A DNA stretch of 40,797 nt. It comes from Nitrospirales bacterium. Lineage in GTDB: Bacteria; Nitrospirota; Nitrospiria; Nitrospirales; NS-4. Within the stretch, counting starts at the first letter, position 1. Each line of letters starts with the position of its first letter. The notes under the pieces are model-generated. The model searched no databases and was not told the DNA's origin. It saw nothing but the letters and a program-made list of their open reading frames with translations. The position numbers and the translations under genes were made by a program. The stretch is from NCBI GenBank assembly GCA_030648395.1, contig JAUSHW010000185.1:1-40797 (forward strand), in the 5' to 3' direction. This document shows, one piece after another, positions 18,385-27,658 of this stretch.

Positions 18385-19238
18385 TAGCTTACCTCTTTGG
18401 GACGTAGAAGGATTTCAACATCCTTTGTGCTTTTATTGCCTGCGATGTCAATACTGGGTTCGGACACAATGACGGCTTTATCAGTGATCGCCGAAATCAC
18501 TCCATTGTTTGTTCCCATGAGCATACCTTCTTTTACCGTGTAGCCTTTGCCGTCTGGCGTTCGAACCAGTCCATGATAGCCGTAGCCCCCCCACATGATT
18601 CCCAGCAGCTTCAGATCGCTGAGCTGCACACGCTGAAGCGGGGGCATTTCCAACCTGGTTTTATCAATCTTAACCAGACGGGTAAGGGATTGAAACGGTT
18701 CGCGCCGACTCTTCGGGTCATACGTGTAGCCATCCACGGCTTCCGCCAAGGGAGGCGTTTGGGCGGCCGCCGCCACAGGCGTCGAAGGCGCTCCCGCACT
18801 TGTGGCAGGTTTCTGAATTTCCTTCACACTCCCCGTGGCTTGAACGGGCGGAACAGGCGTTGCTGGCGACTGCACCGTTACAGGTTTTGATACAGGCGCC
18901 GGCGCCGAACCTCCCTGGCCTGACTGTCCTGTTGCACCCGTTACGGGCACGGGCAGAGAAGATATTGGTGCCGCCGCAGGCTTGGGTGCGTTGGCCGCCG
19001 GAATTGGCGCTCCAGGGATGGTTGGGGCGGGCGCCTGATCTGCGGTTTTAGCGCCAGACTGCCCTGGAACGGGCTGAGGCTTGGCGGCCACTGGTTTAGG
19101 CGGTGGCGTAGACTGTTTCGGCTCCTCCCCTCCCATGAACAGCGACATCGCCTGCCCATAAAGAGGATACCCGATCAAGACTAGGCTGATTACAAAGAAT
19201 ACAGCCCACTGCTGAAAGAGCGTTCGCAATAGTTTCAT
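18384..19238 (-). CDS. pilP: Type IV pilus assembly lipoprotein-like protein PilP
   Basis: A 284-residue inner-membrane/periplasmic protein linking the PilMNO alignment complex to the secretin. It has one N-terminal hydrophobic helix (about 12-30), a long Pro/Ala/Gly-rich linker (about 40-180) and a C-terminal PilP domain containing SRREPFQSL, LSDLKLLGIMWG and GYTVKEGMLMGTNNGVI. A lipobox Cys, common in proteobacterial PilP, is not seen. The linker is unusually long for the family. The ATG at 19238 sits at the start of the hydrophobic segment, 22 bases after pilO; an upstream in-frame start at 19319 would overlap pilO and is rejected. Confidence 0.88.
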   Translation of the reverse strand: MKLLRTLFQQWAVFFVISLVLIGYPLYGQAMSLFMGGEEPKQSTPPPKPVAAKPQPVPGQSGAKTADQAPAPTIPGAPIPAANAPKPAAAPISSLPVPVTGATGQSGQGGSAPAPVSKPVTVQSPATPVPPVQATGSVKEIQKPATSAGAPSTPVAAAAQTPPLAEAVDGYTYDPKSRREPFQSLTRLVKIDKTRLEMPPLQRVQLSDLKLLGIMWGGYGYHGLVRTPDGKGYTVKEGMLMGTNNGVISAITDKAVIVSEPSIDIAGNKSTKDVEILLRPKEVS

Positions 19239-19260
19239 AAGATGCAGCCTATAACCCTCT

Positions 19261-19896
19261 TTATTTCCCTGGCGGCTTGGCGACCACAGGAGGCGAAGCC
19301 TGGGCTGACGGGGACGCAAAGGCCGTGAGTTGGAATGTCGCCTGCACCGATACGCGATCTTTTTCCACCGGTCCCGCCGCCCCTTTCGCCATTTTTATTT
19401 TATTGACATTAATAATACGCGGCATCTTGCTGATGCGATCAAAAAACAGCGCCAAGGTATGATAGCCTCCGATCATCTCGACATCCGCCGGGAGCTTCAC
19501 GAAAAGCTTGGAAGAATCCTCCTGGCGCGGACCGGGCCGCCAGAGTTTCAAGGTGAGGCCAATACGTGTTCCCAAGTCAGAAAGTTGTTTGAGAACCGTC
19601 GCTGCCTCTGATTCCGGCGGAAGATGCTCTTGGATTTTGGCAAGCTGTAACCCCAGTTCACCGGTTAACTTTTTGAGCGCTTCAAGGTTTTTGACTTTCT
19701 CTTTATTGGCACTGATCTCAGTGTCGAGTTTCGAGACGGCCGCCGTCAATGTCTGAATTTCCCTTGATTGAGGGTCTTCGACAAGATAATAAAACCCGGC
19801 CCCGATACCAGCCAGCAAAAGAACCAGGAGGGTAAACTTCTGGTTTGTCGGGATGGCCTTGAATGCCGACATCATGTTGGGCAGCTGCATCGCCAT
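19261..19896 (-). CDS. pilO: Type IV pilus inner-membrane alignment protein PilO
   Basis: A 211-residue bitopic protein: short cytoplasmic N-terminus, one membrane helix (about 21-38), a coiled coil (about 45-95) and a ferredoxin-like periplasmic domain containing KLFVKLPADVEMIGGYHTL and FFDRISKMPRIINV, typical of PilO. It pairs with PilN to form the platform of the pilus machine. AAGAG lies 7 bases before the ATG at 19896, and 3 bases separate it from the pilN stop. A short Pro/Ala-rich tail ends the protein. Confidence 0.94.
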   Translation of the reverse strand: MAMQLPNMMSAFKAIPTNQKFTLLVLLLAGIGAGFYYLVEDPQSREIQTLTAAVSKLDTEISANKEKVKNLEALKKLTGELGLQLAKIQEHLPPESEAATVLKQLSDLGTRIGLTLKLWRPGPRQEDSSKLFVKLPADVEMIGGYHTLALFFDRISKMPRIINVNKIKMAKGAAGPVEKDRVSVQATFQLTAFASPSAQASPPVVAKPPGK

Positions 19897-19899
19897 ATA

Positions 19900-20454
19900 T
19901 TAGCTCTTGACCGTCATGGTGAGTTTAAACGCATAGACCGTCACGCCCTCATCCAACGCCTGCACGCTCTCTTGGAGAGTCACCGATGAAAAATACTTCG
20001 ACTGCTGGAGGTTCTTGATGAACTCAACAATATCATCATTCGTTAGAGCCTTCCCCGTCACCGTGACTTGCGCATCACCCTCCACGTTTGACAACCAGAC
20101 CTTCACGGGGTCAAGGCTCTGGCTCAGATAATCGAGCAGTCGGACCGGCCCGCCCTGATTTTTTCTGAGCTGCTCGATGATCCGGACCTGGTTTTCCAAG
20201 GAGAGTTTCTTTTTCTCGTAGTCTTCGACTTCTTGAACCTTCTTTTTCAGCGCTTCAACCTCTTTCGTCTTGCTCTCCTTCAATTGAGTTTGCAAGGCAA
20301 TCTCATCCATATTCGATTGCCAGCGATACCCGCACGCCCCCAAAAAGATTAAGACGACACCCAGCCCGATTCCGAGCTGCATCAGCGCCTCATCAGCCGG
20401 CGCCTTGGTTTTCTTGCCGGCTCGCTTGATCGGAAGAAGATTGATCTTAATCAA
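19900..20454 (-). CDS. pilN: Type IV pilus assembly protein PilN
   Basis: A 184-residue bitopic protein starting with IKINLLPIKR, the conserved cytoplasmic motif by which PilN docks into the groove of PilM. One membrane helix (about 26-43), a Lys/Glu-rich coiled coil (about 48-95) and a periplasmic domain follow. The start codon is TTG, overlapping the pilM TGA by four bases (TTGA) with GGGAGGG 6 bases upstream. The TTG start with a strong Shine-Dalgarno suggests coupled translation with pilM. Confidence 0.94.
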   Translation of the reverse strand: MIKINLLPIKRAGKKTKAPADEALMQLGIGLGVVLIFLGACGYRWQSNMDEIALQTQLKESKTKEVEALKKKVQEVEDYEKKKLSLENQVRIIEQLRKNQGGPVRLLDYLSQSLDPVKVWLSNVEGDAQVTVTGKALTNDDIVEFIKNLQQSKYFSSVTLQESVQALDEGVTVYAFKLTMTVKS

Positions 20455-21518
20455 CGGTCACCCTCCCAGCGGAGGGCCAGCCCGACCACGACAGCCATGT
20501 CAGGCGCCACCTCCGCCAGTTCCTCCGGGCTCATCTTGAGACCTGTGGTGTCCAACCGGGCAAAAGGATCCGCCACTGACGTTTCAATGCCAACTTGCTC
20601 TGAAATCCGCGCCGGTAAACTTTTGATCTTTGCACACCCACCACACAAAACAACTCGCATGATTTCGTCATCCGGTGACGTCGTGCGAAAATAATCAAAG
20701 GAGCGGCCGATTTCAGTTGCCACTTCCATGTCCACAGCAGTAATCGCCTCGTTTAGCGCGGCCTCATTCACGCCCGGATACCGCCCCTTTTTGGCCGCCT
20801 CCGCATCGTCAGGACTTAACCCAAGGTCTTGCTGGATACGCTCCGAGTAACGGTTTCCCCCGATCGTGATATCACGCGTAAACACCGACATCCCACCTTT
20901 CAGAATATTGATATTCATCACGCTCGCCCCGATATTAACAAGAGCGGTCAGTTCCGTGGGTACGACGTCATAGTTGGCGCAGTACATGTTCTCAATTGCA
21001 AACGCATCAACATCGACAACCTTGGGGGTTAAACCAGCTTCACGGACTGCGTTGGCGTAATCGTTCAATTTGTCCTTTTTTGTCGCGACCAGTAAGACGT
21101 CCATCTCTGCCTGGCCCTCGGCGGGCTGATCACCCTGCGCCAAGATATGGAAATCAAGATAGACGTCATTGATATCAAACGGGATGTACTGTTCCGCCTC
21201 AAACTTTATCTGCTTCTCCAGTTCTTCTTCCGGCATGGGAGGAAGCGAGATTTTTTTGACAATTACGGAAGTGCCCGATATGGACAGCGCGACGCCCTTA
21301 TTTTTAAGCTTCTGCTCACCGGCCAATTCCTTGATCGCCATCACAACACCGAGTCCGTCCATGATCGCTCCATCAACGATCATTTCAGCCGGCAACGGCT
21401 TTACACCGAAGCGTTCGATCTTCAGCTTCCCCTTGATTTCCTTAAGTTGCAGGATCTTGATGGAGCCGGACCCTATGTCCAACCCGAGCAAGTATTCTTT
21501 TGAGCCAAATCCAAACAC
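20451..21518 (-). CDS. pilM: Type IV pilus actin-like ATPase PilM
   Basis: A 355-residue cytoplasmic actin/FtsA-fold protein that binds PilN and completes the inner-membrane ring of the pilus machine. It shows the phosphate-1 motif GLDIGSGSIK near the start, the EKQIKFEAEQYIPFDI block, ALVNIGASVMNINI as the phosphate-2 loop and VVLCGGCAKIKSLP as the adenosine motif. The start is GTG at 21518 with AAAGGG about 12 bases upstream. It is the first pil gene, 24 bases after the small MerR-type gene. Confidence 0.95.
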   Translation of the reverse strand: MFGFGSKEYLLGLDIGSGSIKILQLKEIKGKLKIERFGVKPLPAEMIVDGAIMDGLGVVMAIKELAGEQKLKNKGVALSISGTSVIVKKISLPPMPEEELEKQIKFEAEQYIPFDINDVYLDFHILAQGDQPAEGQAEMDVLLVATKKDKLNDYANAVREAGLTPKVVDVDAFAIENMYCANYDVVPTELTALVNIGASVMNINILKGGMSVFTRDITIGGNRYSERIQQDLGLSPDDAEAAKKGRYPGVNEAALNEAITAVDMEVATEIGRSFDYFRTTSPDDEIMRVVLCGGCAKIKSLPARISEQVGIETSVADPFARLDTTGLKMSPEELAEVAPDMAVVVGLALRWEGDR

Positions 21519-21542
21519 TGCGTGTTCCAGCCCTTTCTACGT

Positions 21543-21794
21543 CTAGTTAGACGTACGCCTCCTGATGATCCGCTTGATCTCTTCAAGGTTCGTCGCGGTA
21601 TAGAGCCGCCAATTTCGCCAATCACGCGGCGGCGTCGAAATAAGGCCCTCACGTTCCCATCGAAACAACGTCGCTTTGGAAATATCAAACAAGTGACACA
21701 CTTCCAGGGTTGAAAATCGGCGGAGACGAGGAGAGGACTTCCGGTTTCCGTGACGCGCACCGGAAGGTTTCTTCTTCGCCTCGACTGCCTTCAT
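21543..21794 (-). CDS. Small MerR-type helix-turn-helix DNA-binding protein
   Basis: An 83-residue basic protein whose middle (STLEVCHLFDISKATLFRWE, then EGLISTPPRDWRNWRLY) matches the winged HTH of MerR-family regulators, with a short basic tail after EEIKRIIRRR. It has no effector domain and no coiled-coil dimerisation arm, so it resembles minimal MerR/excisionase-like DNA-binding proteins. The ATG at 21794 has GGAG 11 bases upstream; a TTG three codons earlier is possible. It is co-directional with pilM 24 bases downstream and shares the AT-rich promoter region, so a role in pil control or autoregulation is plausible but unproven. Confidence 0.8.
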   Translation of the reverse strand: MKAVEAKKKPSGARHGNRKSSPRLRRFSTLEVCHLFDISKATLFRWEREGLISTPPRDWRNWRLYTATNLEEIKRIIRRRTSN

Positions 21795-21841
21795 AGGGGG
21801 CAACGCTCCGCTTACCGCAAAACCTACTTTAAAGTGTCTTA

Positions 21842-21869
21842 AGTATAGTTAATATAATTTTAATGTCAA
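21842..21869 (-). promoter_or_regulatory. Sigma70 promoter for the merR-like/pilMNOPQ operon
   Basis: Consensus TTGACA (21864-21869) and TATACT (21842-21847) at 16-bp spacing, in a strongly AT-rich stretch (about 21840-21900) unlike the rest of the window. The start would be near 21835, about 40 bases before the merR-like ATG. A short palindrome ACTTTAAAGT overlaps the start region and could be an operator. Confidence 0.78.
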
Positions 21870-21966
21870 GACAATATTTTTATCGTCATATTTCCGATGA
21901 TTTCTTGGTACTCCTAGTGGTACGGCCAGCGTGCTGGGAATACCTGACCGTTGACCGATATAACTC

Positions 21967-22000
21967 AAAACAGTGACTTGCGTGGCGGGAAGAGTCGCTG
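21967..22000 (-). terminator. Weak candidate terminator after rpoN
   Basis: Right after the rpoN stop, CAG-C-GACT can pair with AGTC-A-CTG around a loop of about 14 bases, followed by TTTTG on the minus strand. The stem is short with a C/A mismatch, so efficiency is doubtful. The rest of the 207-base gap up to 21795 holds the pil promoter and nothing else I can support. Confidence 0.35.
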
Positions 22001-22001
22001 A

Positions 22002-23474
22002 TCAGTACGCGCGTTTGCGCCGACTTGCGGGCGGTATGTTCAGTTCCATCCGATACTTGGCGACAGTCCGCCTAGCAAGAATGACGTTTTGCGCCTTGAG
22101 CCGGGAGACGATCTCCTGGTCTTTCAATGGCCGCTGGTTGTCTTCTTCACCAACCATCCTCCGAATCATTTCTCGAACCGCCACCGAAGACAAGTCGGTC
22201 AGGCCTTCCTGTGAACGAGGGATGCTCGTATTGAAAAAAAACTTCAGTTCGAAAATGCCCTGTGAGCAATGGAGGTATTTGTTTGATGTGACACGGCTGA
22301 TCGTCGATTCGTGCATTGACACATCTTCTGCCACATCCCGCAAAACCATCGGCCGCAAGTATTGAATGCCGTGTTCAAAGAATGGTTCTTGGACTTTGAC
22401 AATGCTTTCGACCACCCGTACAATCGTTTTATTGCGTTGTTCGATGCTCCGTATCAGCCACTGCGCCGATCTGAATTTTTCGTCCAGGAACGCCCTTGTG
22501 GCGTCCGATGGATCCCTCTTGCCGGCCAGGAAAAGACGGTAGGATGAACTGATCCTGAATCTCGGCATACCGTCGTCATTTAGCATTACCACCCATTGAC
22601 CGTCAGACTTCACGACGTAGACATCCGGGACAATTGCATGGTTCTCAGCAGTGAAAAACGGGCGCCCCGGCTTGGGCTCGAGCCCTTCGATGACCCTCGT
22701 GGCGTGTACCACCGCATCAACAGAGACTCCTAGAGATTTTGCGAGCGCAGCGAATCGTTTGCGCTCCAAATCTGAAAGGTGGGTCCGAATGATTGCTTCG
22801 GCCAATGTCCCTGCCAAGCCCAATTGTTCGATTTGGGTCAGTAGGCACTCGCGGAGATCTCGCGCAGCAACTCCCACCGGATCGAAGGCCTGGATGACCT
22901 TGAGCACGTGAGTGGCCTGCGCAGATGACATTCCAGATTCGGCTGCGAGTTCTTCCAGTGGAATTCGCAGGTACCCGTCCTCGTCGAGATTACCGATGAT
23001 GCTCTTCCCGAGCTCCTGCTCAATCTTATCGAGCGGAGAAAGTACCAACTGCCAGAGCAGGTGATCCTCGAGAGACGTGGTCTTCGCCATGGTCTGCTCG
23101 AATGAAGGCAGTTCATCTCGCCCATTTCGAGGAGCCTCGCTATCCCCCCACTTTCGGTCGTCGTCGAAATACTCGTCCCAGGACCCCGACAACTCATTTC
23201 TGGTGGTTTCTTCTCCGACTGCCTCTGTGGGGACGGTCTCTTCTCGGCGATCCTCACTCTTGGCTGTTTCCTGGGCCTCTTCCGTTGATCCGGGTTCTGC
23301 ATCGAGGTCTTCGAGCTCAGGGCCGGCTTCCTCGAGCATCGGATTTTCTTCCATTTGCTGAGTGAGCGCATCTTGCAGTTCAAGGCGGGACAGTTGCAGC
23401 AGCTTGATCGCCTGCTGCAACTGCGGCGTCATGATCAGCCGTTGCGACAGTCGTAACTCGAGTCTTGGCTGCAT
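22002..23474 (-). CDS. rpoN: RNA polymerase sigma-54 factor
   Basis: A 490-residue sigma54. It has the Gln-rich activator-response region I at the N-terminus (LELRLSQRLIMTPQLQQAI), an acidic region II (about 48-110), the core-binding domain, the HTH region with VAEDVSMHESTISRVTSNKY, and the RpoN box ARRTVAKYRM (467-476) that reads the -24 element. All regions are present and the length is normal. The ATG at 23474 gives the standard N-terminus; its Shine-Dalgarno is weak. It follows lptB by 15 bases, the widely conserved lptB-rpoN linkage. It would serve the NifA-like activator at 21-1607. Confidence 0.97.
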   Translation of the reverse strand: MQPRLELRLSQRLIMTPQLQQAIKLLQLSRLELQDALTQQMEENPMLEEAGPELEDLDAEPGSTEEAQETAKSEDRREETVPTEAVGEETTRNELSGSWDEYFDDDRKWGDSEAPRNGRDELPSFEQTMAKTTSLEDHLLWQLVLSPLDKIEQELGKSIIGNLDEDGYLRIPLEELAAESGMSSAQATHVLKVIQAFDPVGVAARDLRECLLTQIEQLGLAGTLAEAIIRTHLSDLERKRFAALAKSLGVSVDAVVHATRVIEGLEPKPGRPFFTAENHAIVPDVYVVKSDGQWVVMLNDDGMPRFRISSSYRLFLAGKRDPSDATRAFLDEKFRSAQWLIRSIEQRNKTIVRVVESIVKVQEPFFEHGIQYLRPMVLRDVAEDVSMHESTISRVTSNKYLHCSQGIFELKFFFNTSIPRSQEGLTDLSSVAVREMIRRMVGEEDNQRPLKDQEIVSRLKAQNVILARRTVAKYRMELNIPPASRRKRAY

Positions 23475-23489
23475 GGTCAGAACCCCAGA

Positions 23490-24251
23490 CTACAGACGGA
23501 ATCCTTCGCCCAGATAAACTTCGCGTGCCCGTCGGCTATTCACAAGATGCTCAGGAGTTCCTTCTTCAAGGATCTCACCGTTATTGATGATATACGCGCG
23601 GTCTGTGATGGAAAGTGTCTGCTGGACATTGTGATCGGTAATCAGGATGCCGATGCCTCGGCCCCTCAGTCCTCGGATAATCGTCTGAATGTCGCTGACT
23701 GCAATGGGATCTATTCCTGCAAACGGCTCGTCTAACATCAGAAAATGCGGCCTCGCCACCAAAGCCCTGGCGATCTCCACTCGGCGACGTTCCCCACCAG
23801 AAAGAGTGAACGCCTTGCTGCGTCTGACGTGATCGAGCCCGAGGTCCTTGATGGCTATTCCCATCCTTTCCTCGCGTTGATCTTTGCTCAGGTCCATCAA
23901 TTCAAGAATTGCGATCATGTTTTGTTCCACGGTCATACGGCGGAAAACCGATGACTCCTGAGGCAAATATCCAATGCCGCGTCGCGCCCGTTGATACATC
24001 GGCAGGTGCGTGATCAATTCTCCGCCTAGGAGCACGTCCCCCCTGTCCGGCATTGTGAGCCCCACCATTACATCAAAAACCGTCGTTTTCCCTGCCCCGT
24101 TCGGGCCCAGAAGCCCGACAATCTCCCCTGATTGTACCGCCAGGCTCACGCCATTGACGACGTATCGGCCACGATAGCTTTTCGCGAGCCCTTGGGACTC
24201 AAACGTAAGGGGTCCCGGCCCGCCACCTATGATCCCAACGGAATCATTCAC
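23490..24251 (-). CDS. lptB: LPS export ABC transporter ATP-binding protein LptB
   Basis: A 253-residue cytoplasmic ATPase that powers extraction of lipopolysaccharide from the inner membrane with LptFGC. Walker A is GPNGAGKTT (49-57), the Q-loop Gln is near 98 ([14 protein letters not shown]), the signature is LSGGE (150-154), Walker B is LMLDEP (171-176), and the switch His lies in [13 protein letters not shown] start overlaps the lptA TGA (GTGA); there is no strong Shine-Dalgarno, so translation is probably coupled. Confidence 0.95.
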   Translation of the reverse strand: MNDSVGIIGGGPGPLTFESQGLAKSYRGRYVVNGVSLAVQSGEIVGLLGPNGAGKTTVFDVMVGLTMPDRGDVLLGGELITHLPMYQRARRGIGYLPQESSVFRRMTVEQNMIAILELMDLSKDQREERMGIAIKDLGLDHVRRSKAFTLSGGERRRVEIARALVARPHFLMLDEPFAGIDPIAVSDIQTIIRGLRGRGIGILITDHNVQQTLSITDRAYIINNGEILEEGTPEHLVNSRRAREVYLGEGFRL

Positions 24252-24808
24252 CGCGGTTTGGGTTCCGCATCATTTATGACCACGCGACTTTCCCCCTCAA
24301 TAACGCTCCGGTCTTCCTTCAAGTACATGGTCATTTTCGTGCCGGTCACGCGATAGCCTTCTTCCCAGGCTTCCGGGTCTCCCGTTAAGACAAGCATCTC
24401 GCCACGCTGATGATAGACCGCTTTGCGCGCCTTCGCTTTTTTGTTTCCCTGCTGCAGTAACACATTTCCGGTCGCATCGATCAGGGAAACTGCGCGATTT
24501 CCGAACGTGGACAGCTCCGGTGAGGCAGCCGGTGATGGTGCGCCGGCCTTTCCGTCCTTCTTGGGCGGTGAGGAAGGGGGCTCCCCGGAAAAATGGACGA
24601 TCATCTGATCCGCCCACATGATAAAGTCGCCCTTCGTCAGCACAACCTTACCTTCAAAGAGTGCCCTGTTTTCCTGGTTTTTGAATACGAGGGATTGCGA
24701 GGTGATGATAATTTCGGGAGGAGCAGGCGATTGCTCAGGCGGTGGCGCCGCCAAGGCCAACGCGCTACCCACGAGGAGAAAAGCGCTAGTGAATCCCCAC
24801 GCGGACAT
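24248..24808 (-). CDS. lptA: LPS transport periplasmic protein LptA (OstA-like)
   Basis: A 186-residue exported protein with a signal peptide (cleavage near ALA-AP, about residue 20) and an OstA/LptA beta-jellyroll: [35 protein letters not shown], then [21 protein letters not shown] and the [15 protein letters not shown] strand. It bridges LptC to the outer membrane. A Pro/Ser/Lys-rich insertion (about 76-100) splits the domain. The start overlaps the end of lptC by 23 bases, with GAGGG about 10 bases upstream of the ATG. Confidence 0.9.
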   Translation of the reverse strand: MSAWGFTSAFLLVGSALALAAPPPEQSPAPPEIIITSQSLVFKNQENRALFEGKVVLTKGDFIMWADQMIVHFSGEPPSSPPKKDGKAGAPSPAASPELSTFGNRAVSLIDATGNVLLQQGNKKAKARKAVYHQRGEMLVLTGDPEAWEEGYRVTGTKMTMYLKEDRSVIEGESRVVINDAEPKPR

Positions 24809-25367
24809 TGCGGCGGACCCTCATTTCTTGGGTGGTAAGGAAAGCATCCAGGCCTTGCCCTGTAACTTCCAGGCTGGGGCCTTTGATGGTGATCGGTGCA
24901 TCAGTCCAAATTCGATGCTTCTGATTATCCCAGGTGAAGCTAGACGTATAAATTGTATACCCGCTATTAAGAACCAGTGCGAGGTCTCCGCTTTTCTTGC
25001 TGATGACAAAATCTTTTGACAAGGTATTGATTGTCCCACTGTCTCCAGCAACTGTCATGGTAACCCCGTCTGGTCCCATCAGAGTCACCTGCACATCATT
25101 GAGAACCGCCTTGGCATCCGTGTCGAAGACTTGGGCCTGTTTAGCCTGAATCTTCCAGTCCACAAGGCCATCCTTGCTCTGCACAAATGAAAACCCCTTG
25201 ACGCCGGCATCGGCTGCTTGCGGGAGAGCGGGCACAGAAACTTGCGCAACCCTCCTGGAGGGTCCTCCCAGAATAAACATGAGAAGGGTAGCGCTAACAG
25301 CAAAAATGATGCCTAGCAGCCCGGCCTTAGCAACACGCTGAAAGGACAGCGTAGATTTTGCCATCAT
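24786..25367 (-). CDS. lptC: LPS export system protein LptC
   Basis: A 193-residue bitopic protein with one N-terminal membrane helix (about 15-33) and a periplasmic LptC jellyroll (GFSFVQSKDGLVDWKIQAKQ through VTLMGPDGVTMTVAGDSGTI to LEVTGQGLDAFL). It receives LPS from LptB2FG and passes it to LptA. No Shine-Dalgarno is visible. The ATG at 25367 is placed because a promoter with an extended -10 lies so close that transcription would begin at this codon; an ATG one codon later and a start at 25421 are alternatives. It opens the lptC-lptA-lptB-rpoN unit. Confidence 0.85.
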   Translation of the reverse strand: MMAKSTLSFQRVAKAGLLGIIFAVSATLLMFILGGPSRRVAQVSVPALPQAADAGVKGFSFVQSKDGLVDWKIQAKQAQVFDTDAKAVLNDVQVTLMGPDGVTMTVAGDSGTINTLSKDFVISKKSGDLALVLNSGYTIYTSSFTWDNQKHRIWTDAPITIKGPSLEVTGQGLDAFLTTQEMRVRRNVRVGIH

Positions 25368-25373
25368 GCGCGA

Positions 25374-25403
25374 ACTATAGCACACCATTTTAAGATGAGT
25401 AAA
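25374..25403 (-). promoter_or_regulatory. Promoter of lptC, likely leaderless
   Basis: TTTACT (25398-25403), an 18-bp spacer and extended -10 TGCTATAGT (TATAGT at 25374-25379). Six bases separate the -10 from the ATG at 25367, so the predicted +1 is the A of the start codon. This separates the lpt-rpoN unit from the ribosomal operon. Confidence 0.6.
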
Positions 25404-25468
25404 GACAGCAGGCTGACGCACTCAAGCCTTGTCAGGCCGGAAAGCGTGCGGTAAATCAGGTCGGCTGC

Positions 25469-25939
25469 TTACGCGCCAGCAGCCGCAGGCGTCTTGGGCT
25501 GAGTCGATCCGGACTTGGATGGGCTGCCACTGGCGTCAGGCTGATCAGCGGGTTGTACTTTTGCAGTATCTTTCTTGTCGGCTGGACGATTGACCAATTC
25601 AATGACAACCATAGATGCTGCATCACCCACACGCCGCCGAGTCTTGATTAGCCGTGTATACCCGCCCTTCCGCTCCGAGAAGCGTCCCGCAATATCCTTG
25701 AAGAGCTTGGCCACCACAGACTTTGCCCGAATGTATGCCGCGGCACGGCGCCTGGCATGAAGACTCCCCTCTTTGCCAAGCGTAATCATGCGGTCGGCCA
25801 CGATGCGAAGTTCCTTGGCTTTAGCTTCAGTGGTCTCAATCCGTTCATGCTCAAGCAAAGACGTGACCAGACTCCGAAACAGGGCCTTCCTGTGATGTGT
25901 GTTCCGACCGAGTTGACGACCACTTTTTCGATGTCGCAT
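25469..25939 (-). CDS. rplQ: 50S ribosomal protein L17
   Basis: A 156-residue L17 with the conserved start [20 protein letters not shown] and the EGGYTRL-like [18 protein letters not shown] motif. The conserved core ends near residue 120; a Ser/Ala/Pro/Lys-rich tail of about 35 residues looks disordered and is longer than in short L17s. It is the last gene of the alpha operon, 9 bases after rpoA. A small GCCTGACAAGGC inverted repeat follows without a T-tract. Confidence 0.97.
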   Translation of the reverse strand: MRHRKSGRQLGRNTHHRKALFRSLVTSLLEHERIETTEAKAKELRIVADRMITLGKEGSLHARRRAAAYIRAKSVVAKLFKDIAGRFSERKGGYTRLIKTRRRVGDAASMVVIELVNRPADKKDTAKVQPADQPDASGSPSKSGSTQPKTPAAAGA

Positions 25940-25948
25940 GCTCTCGGT

Positions 25949-26953
25949 CTACTCCTCTCTCTTCTCTGCCGCCCCGGATTGAGAGGCGTGGTCCAGTTTC
26001 ATACCCAGGCTCAGTCCCATTTCAGCAAGGATCTCCTTGATCTCGTTGAGGGACTTTTTGCCGAAGTTCTTGGTCCGCAACATATCGGACTCAGTCCTCT
26101 GAACGAGGTCGGCAATCGCTTTAATGTTGGCATTTTTCAAGCAATTAGCCGCCCTGACCGACAGTTCCAGTTCATTTACGCTACGGAGAAGATTCTTGTT
26201 TATTTCGGTAATAGCCTCCTGGGCAGCAGGCTGTGCGATCGTCTCTTCCATGTCCTTAACGTTGATGAAAATATCGAGATGCCCTCTCACGATCAATGCT
26301 GCGGCCGACAGTGCATCTTCAGGCGAAATACTCCCGTCGGTCCAGATTTCCAGAATCACCTTGTCGTAATCGGTCATGCGACCAACGCGCGCGTTCTCGA
26401 CAAGGCAGTTGACGCGAGTGACCGGCGAATAAATAGCGTCGACGGGAATTACGCCGATCGCCATGCCTTCTTCCTTGTTCCGTTCCGCCGGGACGTATCC
26501 CCGCCCACGCTTGATGACGATTCCAATATCGAAAGTGGTGCCCTTGTCAAGCGTTGCGATATGCAGTTCCGGTGTCAGTATCTCGACATCAGCATCGTGC
26601 TCAATATCCCCGGCCTTGGCCACGCCCGCTCCCTTTTTACGAAGGCGGACTGTCTTGGGTTTGTCGGAATGGAGCTTGAACCGGACCTTCTTGATATTAA
26701 GAATAATATCGGTGACGTCCTCGGTAATGCCTGGGATCGTGGAAAATTCATGCAGGACGCCTTCGATTTTAACGGAAACAATGGCCGCGCCAGAAAGAGA
26801 CGACAGCAGCACCCGGCGCAAGGAATTGCCGACGGTCGTGCCGAACCCGCGCTCGAAAGGCTCAGCCGTAAAGCGCCCATAAGTCGCCGTCAGACTTTCC
26901 TTGTCGACTTCAACTTTCGTCGGGATCTGAAAATCACGCATACCCTTCAACAT
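25949..26953 (-). CDS. rpoA: DNA-directed RNA polymerase alpha subunit
   Basis: A 334-residue alpha subunit. The N-terminal dimerisation domain contains [20 protein letters not shown], and the C-terminal domain (about 250-315) has the helix-hairpin-helix regions [15 protein letters not shown] and [20 protein letters not shown] that contact UP elements and activators. GGGAG lies 5 bases before the ATG at 26953. It lies between rpsD (67-base gap) and rplQ. Confidence 0.98.
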   Translation of the reverse strand: MLKGMRDFQIPTKVEVDKESLTATYGRFTAEPFERGFGTTVGNSLRRVLLSSLSGAAIVSVKIEGVLHEFSTIPGITEDVTDIILNIKKVRFKLHSDKPKTVRLRKKGAGVAKAGDIEHDADVEILTPELHIATLDKGTTFDIGIVIKRGRGYVPAERNKEEGMAIGVIPVDAIYSPVTRVNCLVENARVGRMTDYDKVILEIWTDGSISPEDALSAAALIVRGHLDIFINVKDMEETIAQPAAQEAITEINKNLLRSVNELELSVRAANCLKNANIKAIADLVQRTESDMLRTKNFGKKSLNEIKEILAEMGLSLGMKLDHASQSGAAEKREE

Positions 26954-27020
26954 ACTGGCTCCCTTATCGTCGGCTTATAAAGCTCACGCGGCACGTTTCC
27001 AAGCCGGCGTCACGCGCACA

Positions 27021-27647
27021 TTACCTCGAATAGAGGTCCACAACCAACTGCTCATTAACAGGCAAGGGCGTCTCTTCTTTAGTCGGGAGGCCCCGCACTG
27101 TTGCCTTGCAGTTGGCCTTATCCAAATCCAACCATGCCGGAATTCCTCGCCCCTCAACAGCATCAAGCGCAGAGATAATGGGGACAATCGTCCGGCTTCG
27201 TTCCTTTACTTCAATCACGTCACCTTCACGAACCAGAAATGACGGCTTGTCCACCTTGCGTCCGTTCACACGATAGTGGCCGTGATTCACGAGCAGCCTG
27301 GCTTCTTTTCGAGATGCCGCAAACCCAATTCGATACACCACATTATCCAGACGTCGCTCGAGCATACGGAGCAGGTTTTCTCCCGTAATGCCTTCTTGCC
27401 GTTCGGCCCTGGCAAATGTTCCTCGGAATTGGCGTTCCAGCATGCCGTAGATGCGCTTCAGTTTCTGTTTTTCGCGAAGCTGCGCGCTGTACTCAGACAC
27501 CCGTTGACGACCCTGCCCATGCTGGCCGGGCGGGTAAGCGCGACGTTCCACAGCACATTTTTCGGTCATGCAACGGGAGCCCTTCAAAAAGAGCTTGACT
27601 CCTTCTCGGCGGCATAACCGACAAACAGGTCCACGATATTTTGCCAC
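27021..27647 (-). CDS. rpsD: 30S ribosomal protein S4
   Basis: A 208-residue S4, primary 16S rRNA binder and in many bacteria the alpha-operon autoregulator. It is the zinc form, with Cys9, Cys12, Cys26 and Cys31. The S4 RNA-binding domain ([31 protein letters not shown]) is intact. The true start is GTG at 27647 ([12 protein letters not shown]), with AAGGAG 7 bases upstream; the longer open frame to 27689 would add 14 unrelated residues and overlap rpsK. Confidence 0.98.
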   Translation of the reverse strand: MAKYRGPVCRLCRREGVKLFLKGSRCMTEKCAVERRAYPPGQHGQGRQRVSEYSAQLREKQKLKRIYGMLERQFRGTFARAERQEGITGENLLRMLERRLDNVVYRIGFAASRKEARLLVNHGHYRVNGRKVDKPSFLVREGDVIEVKERSRTIVPIISALDAVEGRGIPAWLDLDKANCKATVRGLPTKEETPLPVNEQLVVDLYSR

Positions 27648-27658
27648 GATAGCTCTCC

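Noticed and set aside
25757-26980. Long plus-strand open frame opposite rplQ/rpoA (407 codons)
   Set aside because: Spans two essential genes and the gap between them on the other strand; composition mirrors their codon usage.
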